Shown here one piece after another: positions 33,574 to 41,784 of a DNA stretch of 64,000 nucleotides. How positions within the stretch are numbered: the first letter of the stretch is position 1; each line of letters begins with the position of its first letter. The notes under the pieces are model-generated. The model worked only from the letters and a program-made list of their open reading frames with translations. It did no database searches and had not been told where the DNA came from. The stretch is from Azophilus sp965116165. GTDB lineage: Bacteria > Pseudomonadota > Gammaproteobacteria > Pseudomonadales > Azotimanducaceae. The stretch is taken from NCBI GenBank assembly GCA_965116165.1, contig OZ220484.1:1426001-1490000 (forward strand), read 5' to 3'. Both the position numbers and the translations under genes were made by a program.

Positions 33574-35001
33574 TCAAGGCGCGGGAGAAGGCGGGTTTTC
33601 CGTTCCAGGGGCTGCGTCCCGATCCGGCGGGGAATACCGTTCCTTCAGGAAGTCGCGAAACGAAGGGATGGGGACGGACAGATATCCGTCTCCGTCTTCG
33701 TGCAGTATCCCCGCGTAGACCATTGATCTGACGAATTTTGCTGGCGAATACCCGTCCGGCAATCGCAGCCTGCTCGGATTTTTCGCAGCAACCGTTTCGC
33801 TGTGAATGCCCGCGACGATATCCGCCAGATCGTCCGCCGCCATTTTCGCCCCCTCGGGCATACGGGCGACGGCGGACGCAACCAGATAGCGCTTGCTTTT
33901 CAGGGAATCGCTGTCGAGACGATCCTGATAGTAGGCATTGCGTCTTGAGTCTCCGCCTTCGATCACCACTTTTTTGTTCGCTTTTTCTAGGTATCCCTTC
34001 GATTGGACCAGCGCTTCCGCCAGTCCCTGGAGGCCGACATGGAGATGTTGCGGCCAGCCCATGCATTCGCGGGCGATCATTTCCGCCCATTTCTCTCTTG
34101 CCCGCGTAACGCCGATAACCCGGTATTTGTCCAGAAATTTCCGCGCGGCTTCGCGGCACTCATTGGTCGACAGCAGTTCCAGGGTGTGGACGCGGTCGAT
34201 GTCCAATCGGGAGAGCTCCAGCGACTTGAAGCGCATTCTTGTCCACGCCAGCCCGCCGAAAACCGGGACGATCGGCAGCCCGTGCGTTCCCTTGTGGAGC
34301 CATCGCAGGCTCTCGCCGGCTTCGTCTGCGAGCGCCTGCGCTTCGTCGAACATCAGCAGCAGAGGCGGATATTTTCCGGGGTTTTTCCCAACCTCCTCCA
34401 CGAACTGATCCCAGGACTTCTGAAAGCGGGTGGAGGAGCGCTTGTGCTGGTACAGCCTGAGGTTGAAGCTTTCTTCGGTGGTTAGGGCCTCTTCCATCTC
34501 TTCTCCCGCTTTGGGATCAATCACCTTGGCGATTTTTCCCTTGAGGGCATCGAGGCTGTAAAACACGGAGTCCTCGTTGATCAGGAGCGCCTGCACACCC
34601 CCATAACGGGAGGCTTGTCTCCCGAACAAAGAACTGCGCAGAACCCTCGCAAGAGCGGTGCCTTTCTTTTCTTCATCCGAGACGGCCAGTTCCTTCAAGC
34701 GCCGCAACAGTGCGGTCTTGCCGGCACCCGGGGCGCCTTGGAAGAGCCAGGTGGCACCTTCCCAGGCATCCTTTTCCTGCTTCCGCCAAGCTTCTCTTCG
34801 GTACCGCAGGTCTTCCGCAAGCTTTTCGATAATGTCCTTTCGCCCAACGAAAGCCGGAGGATCCTGACGGCCCGTGCGCCCGGCAAAATCCCTCAAGCCC
34901 TCTATGTCGGGGCTCTGGATTTTCACATCCCTGTTTTTTGGGCCGTTTCCCATGATTTTAGCGTATCGGAACCTCCCGGAAGGTAATTTTACACTACTCA
35001 T
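33574..35001 (-). CDS. AAA+ (ORC/Cdc6-like) ATPase, candidate defence or mobile-element protein
   Basis: This 475-residue P-loop ATPase has Walker A GAPGAGKT (residues 89-96) and Walker B LLLMFDE (214-220), followed by a helical lid. The C-terminal winged-helix-like region ends near VPIPSFRDFLKERY. The segment FVGRKDIIEKL before Walker A is typical of ORC/Cdc6-like and STAND-type NTPases. The start ATG at 35001 follows TAAGGTATCT; further upstream the frame enters the divergent nuclease gene. It is divergent from a GIY-YIG nuclease gene with only 27 bp between starts, which suggests a two-gene module. The function is not known. Confidence 0.75.
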   Translation of the reverse strand: MSSVKLPSGRFRYAKIMGNGPKNRDVKIQSPDIEGLRDFAGRTGRQDPPAFVGRKDIIEKLAEDLRYRREAWRKQEKDAWEGATWLFQGAPGAGKTALLRRLKELAVSDEEKKGTALARVLRSSLFGRQASRYGGVQALLINEDSVFYSLDALKGKIAKVIDPKAGEEMEEALTTEESFNLRLYQHKRSSTRFQKSWDQFVEEVGKNPGKYPPLLLMFDEAQALADEAGESLRWLHKGTHGLPIVPVFGGLAWTRMRFKSLELSRLDIDRVHTLELLSTNECREAARKFLDKYRVIGVTRAREKWAEMIARECMGWPQHLHVGLQGLAEALVQSKGYLEKANKKVVIEGGDSRRNAYYQDRLDSDSLKSKRYLVASAVARMPEGAKMAADDLADIVAGIHSETVAAKNPSRLRLPDGYSPAKFVRSMVYAGILHEDGDGYLSVPIPSFRDFLKERYSPPDRDAAPGTENPPSPAP

Positions 35002-35028
35002 AGATACCTTACTGCACACACCCATGGT

Positions 35029-35706
35029 GTGTACTTGTTCTACGACTACGACGGCGAACCCATCTATGTAGGGCAAACCACGGAGCGGCTAAGAACCCGC
35101 ATTAGACGGCACCTTACCAATCAGCGCACTGACGCCGTGGCGATGAGTGTTCTGGATCCCTTTGAGGTCGCGGAAATCGAAATGTGGCCATTTTGGGATA
35201 TGGAGGGCGACCCCGACGAATTGCTTAACCGTGCGGAGTTTACGGTCTATCAACAGGCCCTGAAACAATTGGAATTCAATGTCATCCTGAACGAGAAGGA
35301 GATACCGGAAACCGAATTGATAGGCCTTCCACCGTCATACCGAGCGGCGATTCTACCGGAAGATCAACGTAGCGGGCGGGATCACCCCGATGTGCGACTT
35401 GCAAGACGTGCGAGAACAATAGCCAACCTTGCCCAAATTATCAGCGAGCGAGAGGTTAAACCGGGCATCCGCCAAACTCTGTGGGCGCAGGCGCAGCATC
35501 CAGTGGTTCAAGAGACGAGGCGCTTCCCATCAAATTCTTGGTACGTCAGGGGTAGCGAGAATTTGTTGCGCAGGCGGTCCAGATACTCGCGAGCCTCGTC
35601 GTCGAGAGGGGATTCGCCAACGACAACCAGCTTGCACGCTTCCTGTGAGCCCGGCCAGAACGAGTATTCCATCAGTTGTCCGAACGCCTCGCGTATGCAG
35701 GATTGA
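35029..35706 (+). CDS. GIY-YIG nuclease-like protein, 3' end probably altered
   Basis: The N-terminal region (residues 1-60) is a GIY-YIG domain: (G)VYLFYDYDGEPIYVGQT, with an arginine in LRTRIRRHL and a downstream Glu in the EVAEIE region. The start GTG at 35029 places the V of the GVY motif at residue 1. A start just upstream is possible, but no ATG is available in frame. The last 60 or so residues are antisense to the convergent nuclease gene and Arg/Ser-rich, so the natural C-terminus was probably lost by recombination. It sits head to head with the ATPase gene, as a likely effector of the same system. Confidence 0.68.
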   Translation: MYLFYDYDGEPIYVGQTTERLRTRIRRHLTNQRTDAVAMSVLDPFEVAEIEMWPFWDMEGDPDELLNRAEFTVYQQALKQLEFNVILNEKEIPETELIGLPPSYRAAILPEDQRSGRDHPDVRLARRARTIANLAQIISEREVKPGIRQTLWAQAQHPVVQETRRFPSNSWYVRGSENLLRRRSRYSRASSSRGDSPTTTSLHASCEPGQNEYSISCPNASRMQD

Positions 35707-36605
35707 GATGAATAGCCCATTTTGATCTCGTAGTAGATATATGCATTCCCGTTGCGAACGGCAACATCTATGAACTTTCCGATTCCACAGTCTTGCTCGC
35801 CGCTGACATGTTCATCGCCATGTATCTCGCATAAGTGGGAATACAGATCCTTCTGGAGTTTGTTGTGTTGAAGAGGGCGATCAATGTGTCGCTCCGGCCA
35901 TTCAAATCTTGTCCTCAAAACGCGCGCACTATTGCCGGGAATCCACTCGAATGTTTTCACGATCGGGTTTCCCCGAGCCGATACCTCGCCGCCTCCTTCA
36001 ACAAATTCATACAAGGGCATTAAACGATCAAAGTCGTCGAGCACGGTTTCGATATCGATAGCATCCATGGGGCAAATCTTGCCTAACATGATGAATACAC
36101 CATCTCTAACCAAGCTGTCGGGAATCGGCGCAGGAGCATACTTCGGCTCTCCCTCATGGTCTATCCGATACCACATCAAAAGATCATTGAAGGCTTTCGG
36201 GTAATCGTCGAGGTACTTGTTAAACCTTTGGATACGTTCTCGGAATATTGAAATATCCAGAACCGTTCGGTCCCGGACCAGTGCGAAGGCCACACCATGG
36301 CGAAATACATTCTTACCGTTGGTCTTTTCGTATCCGATATTGAATTGAAGTTCACTCCGTCCGCCGACATGATAAGCATGCGCATCCCCTATTGTCTGTC
36401 TGTTAAACAGCTTCGGGATCCGCTTAAGCCTTTTTCTGTGCGCACGACGATTCTGCAGCTCGCCTATCGACCGGCCTGTCGCACGAGCGCTGATCTCTAA
36501 GGCTAGATCCTCTATGATGGAGGGTTCCCATATTTGGTTGTCATGCAATTTTCTCGTAAAAGGGGTTAGATCACTGGTGACATCGTGGCCGAGGGGGCTG
36601 ACCAT
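35508..36605 (-). CDS. PD-(D/E)XK-like nuclease-domain protein, unrecognised family
   Basis: In this 365-residue protein the C-terminal third has the arrangement GKFIDVAVRNGNAYIYYEIKMG followed by CIREAFGQLMEYSFWP. This resembles the D...ExK core and following helix of restriction-endonuclease-like folds. The N-terminal two thirds are of unknown type (a conserved-looking HVGGRSELQFNIGYEK segment). Lower GC and different codon use from the flanking nrd genes point to acquisition. It overlaps the GIY-YIG frame tail to tail by about 200 bp. Role in defence is inferred from context. Confidence 0.62.
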   Translation of the reverse strand: MVSPLGHDVTSDLTPFTRKLHDNQIWEPSIIEDLALEISARATGRSIGELQNRRAHRKRLKRIPKLFNRQTIGDAHAYHVGGRSELQFNIGYEKTNGKNVFRHGVAFALVRDRTVLDISIFRERIQRFNKYLDDYPKAFNDLLMWYRIDHEGEPKYAPAPIPDSLVRDGVFIMLGKICPMDAIDIETVLDDFDRLMPLYEFVEGGGEVSARGNPIVKTFEWIPGNSARVLRTRFEWPERHIDRPLQHNKLQKDLYSHLCEIHGDEHVSGEQDCGIGKFIDVAVRNGNAYIYYEIKMGYSSQSCIREAFGQLMEYSFWPGSQEACKLVVVGESPLDDEAREYLDRLRNKFSLPLTYQEFDGKRLVS

Positions 36606-37168
36606 GTGCTGCCGGTCAACTGTCCGGCAATCTGGCCTGTCTTGGCAACGCCTCTGTCTCCATCATGCGCCTTCGCGAGCAATTCGCGCACCGGCCCCAA
36701 GCGCATCGGCACTACGTAACCCGACAAGGTAAGGCCGTGCCGAGGTAACCCGCGTCCTCTGATCGCCAACCCAGACAGCCTGTTCCAAAACAGGTTGCCT
36801 AGCCCCGCCAACCGCACCCGAAACGGACCAATCGGACCGCTGGACGCATAATGGCCCATCAACCACCCACTTAGTGTATCCTTCGGCGTGTCTTTACGAT
36901 TATGTACATTGATCTAGGAGCGAGCAATGCCGACGGGATCAGATGGGGAGAAACGTCCGACTGACGTGATTGCCAAAGCGGTGCTGGTAGCGGGCGAGGC
37001 GTCCGAATCCCATACATCCAATCGCCGCTAAGGATTGATTGGCGGGTGGCAAGACTGGGACAGCCAAACTGAGCAGTGAGCGACGCAGCGAAATCGCCTA
37101 GGAGCCGCCTAGGCACGATGGACAAATGGCACACATGCTTGTTCCTAATCTCTGGACAGATCACCCGA
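36606..37168. other. Intergenic region without recognised gene
   Basis: No convincing coding sequence, RNA or repeat is seen. A 98-residue minus-strand frame at 36566-36862 lacks a ribosome site and family features. CCTAGG occurs twice near 37096-37112. Confidence 0.4.
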
Positions 37169-37687
37169 ATGAGCCTTTGCCGGCTGATTTTGCTATTTGC
37201 CTTGTGTTGTGGTGCCGCTCACGCGGCGGAAACATCGTTTGAGGAATGGCGTACCGCGTTCGAGTTGTTCAACAGTTGCCAACCAATGAATCTTATTGTG
37301 GAGTCGTTGCCTCCTGATGCCGCTGAAATTGGGCTAACCGAACATTCTCTGAGGATTGCCGCAGAGAGTCGATTGAGGTCCGCAAGACTGTATAAGGAGG
37401 ATGCGCCTGAATACCTCTATCTCAACACAAACGTAGTGGGTAAGGCGTTCAATGTTACCTTGGAGTACAAGAGGCCCGTGTGTCATTGGGACACAACGAA
37501 GCCGGAGAACTGCAACGACCACCCATATGCGTGTCATGACTTTTGCGGTCGGGCAGCAACATGGCGCACTGGTGGCACCGGAACCCACGGCAAGGATGCT
37601 GGCTATATTCGATCTGTGGTTTCCGAATATATGGACAACTTCCTCCTTGCATACTTAAAGGAAAACGAGGCAGCTTGTTCGAATTGA
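37169..37687 (+). CDS. Small secreted Cys-containing protein, unknown function
   Basis: In this 172-residue protein the first 20 residues form a clear signal peptide (MSLCRLILLFALCCGAAHAA). The mature part has several cysteines (NSCQ, VCHWD, NCNDH, ACHDFCG, ACSN) that could form disulfides in the periplasm. I do not recognise a family. The start at 37169 is set by the signal peptide; earlier in-frame ATGs exist. Low GC compared with core genes suggests acquisition together with the neighbouring nuclease genes. Confidence 0.6.
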   Translation: MSLCRLILLFALCCGAAHAAETSFEEWRTAFELFNSCQPMNLIVESLPPDAAEIGLTEHSLRIAAESRLRSARLYKEDAPEYLYLNTNVVGKAFNVTLEYKRPVCHWDTTKPENCNDHPYACHDFCGRAATWRTGGTGTHGKDAGYIRSVVSEYMDNFLLAYLKENEAACSN

Positions 37688-37931
37688 GAAAAGTTTGTCG
37701 GGCTGAAAAATCAAGACGGTACGGTTTAAAACTCCACATTAGACGCGCCATTTCAGGGAACACGCAAGGGTGCATATCGAACGGTGTTGTATCAATTTGA
37801 CCTTTCGGATTCCGCCAAACCATGTCTCGTCCACTATCGATCCATGCAAATGTCAAACTGCGACACATCCCAACATTGCATATGATTACCGGAAGCGGGC
37901 AGAAACAGTCAGTGAGTTAGAAACGGACTAG
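37688..37931. other. Gap between secreted-protein gene and IS, with family D repeat
   Basis: Positions 37789-37816 match the 28-bp repeat seen at 19854 with two mismatches. The last four bases, CTAG (37928-37931), are the target duplication of the following IS. Confidence 0.5.
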
Positions 37932-39222
37932 GAGCCTGTTGAAATTTTGCTGGATTGGGGCGGGTCGGGGCGGTCGCAGGCGCGCCACGGCGACGCGGCG
38001 GGGCGACCTTCCCTGCGAATCCCGGGCCGGCCACCCGCCGGAACCGCCCAAATCGATGGCCGCCCGCCCATGCGGCCCGCAACCGGGCCCGCGGACCCCT
38101 CCATCGCGCCGCTCACGCCGCAAGCGCCCGCAAGCGCGTGATGTTGTAGGCGGCCGCGGTGAATCGAAACAGCCAGTCGACCCGCTCCCGGCCCCGGTGC
38201 CGCAGCTTCCCCAGCAATCCGTATGTCCTCATCCAGCCGAACGGCTCCTCAACCCGTTTGCGCCGGCGCTGGCTGACCGCGTAGCCCGCGTGGCGGGTCG
38301 TGCGCCCGTCCAGGCGGCTGTGACGGGCCCGGGCCGCCACGTGGGGGGTGACGCCCAGCGCCCGGCGGCCGTCCACGAACCGGCCAACGTCGTACCCCCG
38401 GTCCGCGCCGACCGTCCGGCCCCGCCGGCGCGGCCCCCGGCCCAGCATCTCCAGGCCGGCCTCCCACTCCCGGCTCGTCCCCGCCTCCGTCACCGCCGTC
38501 TCCACGACCGGGCCGTTGCGGTTCTCCGTCAATATATGCCCCATGTGCACCAGCCTCGCCTCCTTGCCGGACCCCTTGCGGAACAGCCGCGAATCCGGGT
38601 CCGTCGTCGACCGGTGCGTCGCGTTGCCGCGGCTCCGGCCGCGGAAGTCCTCCCCGTCGCCATCGCCACCCCCGTCTTTTGGCCGATAGGACTTCATCGA
38701 CGCGCACGCCTCCAGCAGCGTCCCGTCGACCGAGAAGTGGTCGCGCGAGAGCAGGTGCTCCGCGTGGCCCCGCTCCCGGACCGCGTCGAACAGCTTCTCG
38801 TCGATCCGGTGGCCCAGAAGCCGGTCCCGGTTCTTGCCGGACACCGAGTGGTCCCACACCTTCCCGTCCATCCCCAGGCCCACGAACCAGCGGAACAGCA
38901 GGTCGTGGTCGATGCGCTCCATCAACTGCCGCTCCGAGCGGACCGTGAACAGGATTTGCAGGAGCAGGGCGCGGAGGAGCTGCTCGGGGGGAATGGACGG
39001 GCGGCCGCGCGTCGAATACATCGACTCGAAGGCCGGCTCGAGCTCGGCCAGGGCCTCGTCGACAATCCGCCGGATCTTCCTGATGGGATGGCTCTGCGGG
39101 ATCCGCGACTCCAGGTCCACATAGCTGAACAGTTCCGGCTGGGGGGTCGTCTCGCCTCTCATGGGTCCACTCCGTAAAACGATGTGCTATTGTCGCCCAG
39201 ACGGCCTTTTTTCAACAGGCTG
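37932..39222 (-). mobile_element. Complete IS5-family insertion sequence (1291 bp)
   Basis: The ends GAGCCTGTTGAAA (37932) and TTTCAACAGGCTG (39222) are inverted repeats with one mismatch. Both sides carry CTAG (37928-37931 and 39223-39226), a 4-bp target duplication of the YTAR type. One transposase gene lies inside. The element ends immediately before AGGAAAAGCG-ATG of nrdB. Confidence 0.92.
38113..39162 (-). CDS. IS5-family transposase
   Basis: This 349-residue DDE transposase has an N-terminal domain RGRPSIPPEQLLRALLLQ and RSERQLMERIDHDLLFRWFVGL. The catalytic aspartates lie in FSVDGTLLEA and GADRGYD, and the C-terminal region is KRVEEPFGWMRTYGLL. The subgroup is the one that begins MRGE-x-LFSYVDLESRIP. 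The frame is intact, so the IS may be active. Its terminal repeats differ from those of MITE family A, so it is not the obvious parent of those elements. Confidence 0.93.
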   Translation of the reverse strand: MRGETTPQPELFSYVDLESRIPQSHPIRKIRRIVDEALAELEPAFESMYSTRGRPSIPPEQLLRALLLQILFTVRSERQLMERIDHDLLFRWFVGLGMDGKVWDHSVSGKNRDRLLGHRIDEKLFDAVRERGHAEHLLSRDHFSVDGTLLEACASMKSYRPKDGGGDGDGEDFRGRSRGNATHRSTTDPDSRLFRKGSGKEARLVHMGHILTENRNGPVVETAVTEAGTSREWEAGLEMLGRGPRRRGRTVGADRGYDVGRFVDGRRALGVTPHVAARARHSRLDGRTTRHAGYAVSQRRRKRVEEPFGWMRTYGLLGKLRHRGRERVDWLFRFTAAAYNITRLRALAA

Positions 39223-39236
39223 CTAGAGGAAAAGCG

Positions 39237-40808
39237 ATGAGAATGCTGAGCTGGGACGATTACAAAGACGATACGGAGCAACCCACGCCGTCGGTCGATC
39301 CAGTTGCGCCGCGAACCCCGGCCGAGGATAACATGCCGGCTTCGCAGGCTCTCCACGGCGACGACCCTTGCACCCGCGATGAAAAAGACGAGGCCGAGGA
39401 AGGAACGGCAAGCCACGGCATCGAAAACAGCCGCGAGAAACACTCGCAACAGGCGGCTGACGCCCGCAACGGGATCGAAGATAGGCAGGGCATCGACTGG
39501 CACAGAGATCCGCCACCAGTCACGGAGGCACCAGCCGATTCGACGCCCAATGTCAGCACACGGGCATCGGAACCGGCAACGACGGTTGCCCCCCCAGAAC
39601 GAACACAAACACCGGCTACCGTCTCCGAGCAAGAACCGGAGCCTCAGGCCCCCCAATCAACCGCGGATCGGGCCACCCCACCGCCAGTCAACCCATCGGC
39701 CGCAGCCGCACTCTCCGAACCGGCATCCGAGCGCGACCTGGCGCGCGCGGCAATTCTCGCATCGAACGCCGCGACGGAGGATGAAAGCCTTGAGCGCGTT
39801 TCCGTCGATCAAAAAGCCATGATCAACTGCCGCGCCGACCTCAATCAACTGGTGCCGTTCAAGTACGACTGGGCCTGGCAGAAATATCTTGACGGCTGCG
39901 CCAATCATTGGATGCCCCAGGAAATCAACATGACCGCCGACATCGCCCTCTGGAAGAGCGAGGATGGCCTTACCAATGACGAGCGCACCATTGTCAAACG
40001 CAGCCTCGGCTTCTTCTCCACCGCCGATTCGCTGGTCGCCAACAATCTGGTGCTCGCGATCTACCGACTGATCACCAACCCGGAATGCCGCCAATACCTG
40101 CTGCGGCAGGCGTTCGAGGAGGCCATCCACACCCACGCCTACCAGTACTGCATCGAATCGCTCGGCATGGACGAGGGCGAAATCTTCAACATGTACCGGG
40201 AGGTGCCCTCCGTGGCCCGCAAGGCCGCCTGGGCTCTCAAGTACACCAAGCAACTTTCCGATCCCACCTTCACCACCGGCTCCCGGGAAACGGACGGGGC
40301 ACTGCTCAAGAACCTCATCGCCTACTATTGCGTACTCGAAGGCATCTTCTTCTACTGCGGTTTCACGCAAATTCTCTCCATGGGCCGTCGCAACAAGATG
40401 ACGGGCACCTCGGAGCAGTTCCAGTACATCCTGCGCGACGAGTCGATGCACGTGAATTTCGGCATTGATGTCATCAATCAAATCAAGCTGGAAAACCCGC
40501 ATCTGTGGGATGAGGAGGCTCAGAATCTGGCGTGCCGGATGATCCTCGAAGGCACCCGGCTCGAGATCGAGTACGCCCAGGACACCATGCCCCGAGGCGT
40601 CCTCGGCATGAACGCCAACATGATGAGCGAATACCTACAGTTCATCGCCAACCGGCGCCTCGCGCAAATCGGCCTTGCCGAACAGTTCCCGGGGGTGAAA
40701 AACCCGTTCCCGTGGATGAGTGAGATTATGGATCTGAAGAAGGAGAAGAACTTCTTCGAGACGCGGGTGACGGAGTATCAGACGGGCGGGGCGTTGAGCT
40801 GGGATTGA
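39237..40808 (+). CDS. nrdB: Class I ribonucleoside-diphosphate reductase, beta subunit
   Basis: This 523-residue dimetal/radical subunit has a core from about residue 190 that matches Pseudomonas NrdB: MINCRADLNQLVPFKYDWAW, EEAIHTHAYQYC, EGIFFYCGFTQILSMGRRNKM and LRDESMHVNFGID. Tyr302 is at the position of the radical tyrosine (E. coli Y122), while the overall sequence is close to the chlamydial R2c type, which has Phe there. Between the conserved start MLSWDDYKDD and the core lies a disordered linker of about 170 residues rich in Pro, Ala, Glu and Thr, much longer than usual. An IS ends 14 bp before the start, leaving AGGA as ribosome site. Confidence 0.95.
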   Translation: MRMLSWDDYKDDTEQPTPSVDPVAPRTPAEDNMPASQALHGDDPCTRDEKDEAEEGTASHGIENSREKHSQQAADARNGIEDRQGIDWHRDPPPVTEAPADSTPNVSTRASEPATTVAPPERTQTPATVSEQEPEPQAPQSTADRATPPPVNPSAAAALSEPASERDLARAAILASNAATEDESLERVSVDQKAMINCRADLNQLVPFKYDWAWQKYLDGCANHWMPQEINMTADIALWKSEDGLTNDERTIVKRSLGFFSTADSLVANNLVLAIYRLITNPECRQYLLRQAFEEAIHTHAYQYCIESLGMDEGEIFNMYREVPSVARKAAWALKYTKQLSDPTFTTGSRETDGALLKNLIAYYCVLEGIFFYCGFTQILSMGRRNKMTGTSEQFQYILRDESMHVNFGIDVINQIKLENPHLWDEEAQNLACRMILEGTRLEIEYAQDTMPRGVLGMNANMMSEYLQFIANRRLAQIGLAEQFPGVKNPFPWMSEIMDLKKEKNFFETRVTEYQTGGALSWD

Positions 40809-40912
40809 ATAACTGCCGTGTGCTTCAAGATAGCCAACGCCTGTTTGCAGAAACGAGTAGTGACAACTTGCTTCCTGTGGCCTTGTCAGACGCTGATTGT
40901 TTGGAGGACTTC

Positions 40913-41044
40913 ATGAAGAATCCCGGTTTTGGTGATGATGTGGATCCCCTCGAGGTTTTTGCCCGTGTCTTGGGTTCCCATGCCGACGGCGAGTTTACCG
41001 AGGAGGTTGACGAGGATGTCGATCTAAGCGCCTATGATTCCTAG
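40913..41044 (+). CDS. Very acidic 43-residue protein, unknown
   Basis: The small frame begins MKNPGFGDDVDPLEVF after a good ribosome site (TTGGAGGACTTC-ATG), 104 bp beyond nrdB. Thirteen of 43 residues are Asp or Glu and only two are Lys/Arg. A longer in-frame start at 40805 overlaps the nrdB stop. I do not recognise a family. It could be a small nrd-linked protein or a DNA-mimic-like peptide; neither is shown. Confidence 0.5.
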   Translation: MKNPGFGDDVDPLEVFARVLGSHADGEFTEEVDEDVDLSAYDS

Positions 41045-41279
41045 GGTCATCTTGTGATGATGACCAATATGCTTTCGGATCTTCCCTCTCGCCCTCGTCT
41101 TCGGCAAAATACCTATTCCACCTAGTCAAGCGTGGCGCACCGTCACTCTGCTCTTGGAGCAAGCGAAGCGCACTATTGCTCTGGTCGGGGGTCGTATTGA
41201 CGCAGGCTTGAAGTTCCAGAGCATGAACTCGCCGATGCGGCTGTTCGGACACTCTTGATCTCCTGTTCAAGCTCTCCGT
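41045..41279. other. Gap before the CRISPR array
   Basis: GGTCATC-TTGTGAT-GATGACC (41044-41064) is a hairpin just after the small gene and may act as a terminator, though it lacks a T-run. Nothing else is recognised. Confidence 0.35.
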
Positions 41280-41711
41280 TCTGTAGTTGCTCTCCAAAAC
41301 AGCATTGGCTACAGTTACGTGGAACTCATCTGCCAAAGCGGCAGCGCTGTAGTTGCTCTCCAAAACAGCATTGGCTACAGTGGTCGCCGCGCCGTTGGTG
41401 TTCACGATCACGCTGTAGTTGCTCTCCAAAACAGCATTGGCTACAGTAACTGGCGATTGCGAGGGAAACAATCTTGGGCTGTAGTTGCTCTCCAAAACAG
41501 CATTGGCTACAGTCATAATCCACACTCTCCGGGCATTACCTAGGCTGTAGTTGCTCTCCAAAACAGCATTGGCTACAGTGTTTATCGATCGGTATATGTC
41601 CGTGGTATAGCTGTAGTTGCTCTCCAAAACAGCATTGGCTACAGTGAGTTGCTCCGCCCGTTCAGCCCGACTCGGGCTGTAGTTGCTCTCCAAAACAGCA
41701 TTGGCTACAGT
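41280..41711 (+). CRISPR. Type II-C CRISPR array: seven 36-bp repeats, six 30-bp spacers
   Basis: Repeats start at 41280, 41346, 41412, 41478, 41544, 41610 and 41676. They begin GCTGTAGTTGCTCTCCAAAA and end CAGCATTGGCTACAGT. All are identical except the first base of the first repeat (T for G). Every spacer is exactly 30 nt and unique. The repeat end TTGGCTACAGT looks like an extended -10 box, as in other II-C arrays where each repeat drives its own crRNA, so the + strand is the likely crRNA strand. The degenerate first repeat suggests the old end is at 41280 and the leader on the cas2 side. I found no spacer match inside this window by eye. Confidence 0.97.
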
Positions 41712-41784
41712 TTCTTCTTGGCCAACCCGTTGATAATCAATGGGTTGGTACCGATTACGGGTGCGCGATTCGCCGTCGAGACCA

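Noticed and set aside
36566..36862. 98-residue minus-strand frame
   Set aside because: No ribosome site, no recognised domain, and no support from neighbours.
37939..39177. 412-residue frame opposite the IS transposase
   Set aside because: Pro/Arg-rich shadow of a high-GC gene with no family features. The transposase on the minus strand explains the region.
40913..41044. Anti-CRISPR assignment for the acidic 43-residue protein
   Set aside because: Acidity and location alone are not evidence. No known anti-CRISPR sequence or aca gene is seen.
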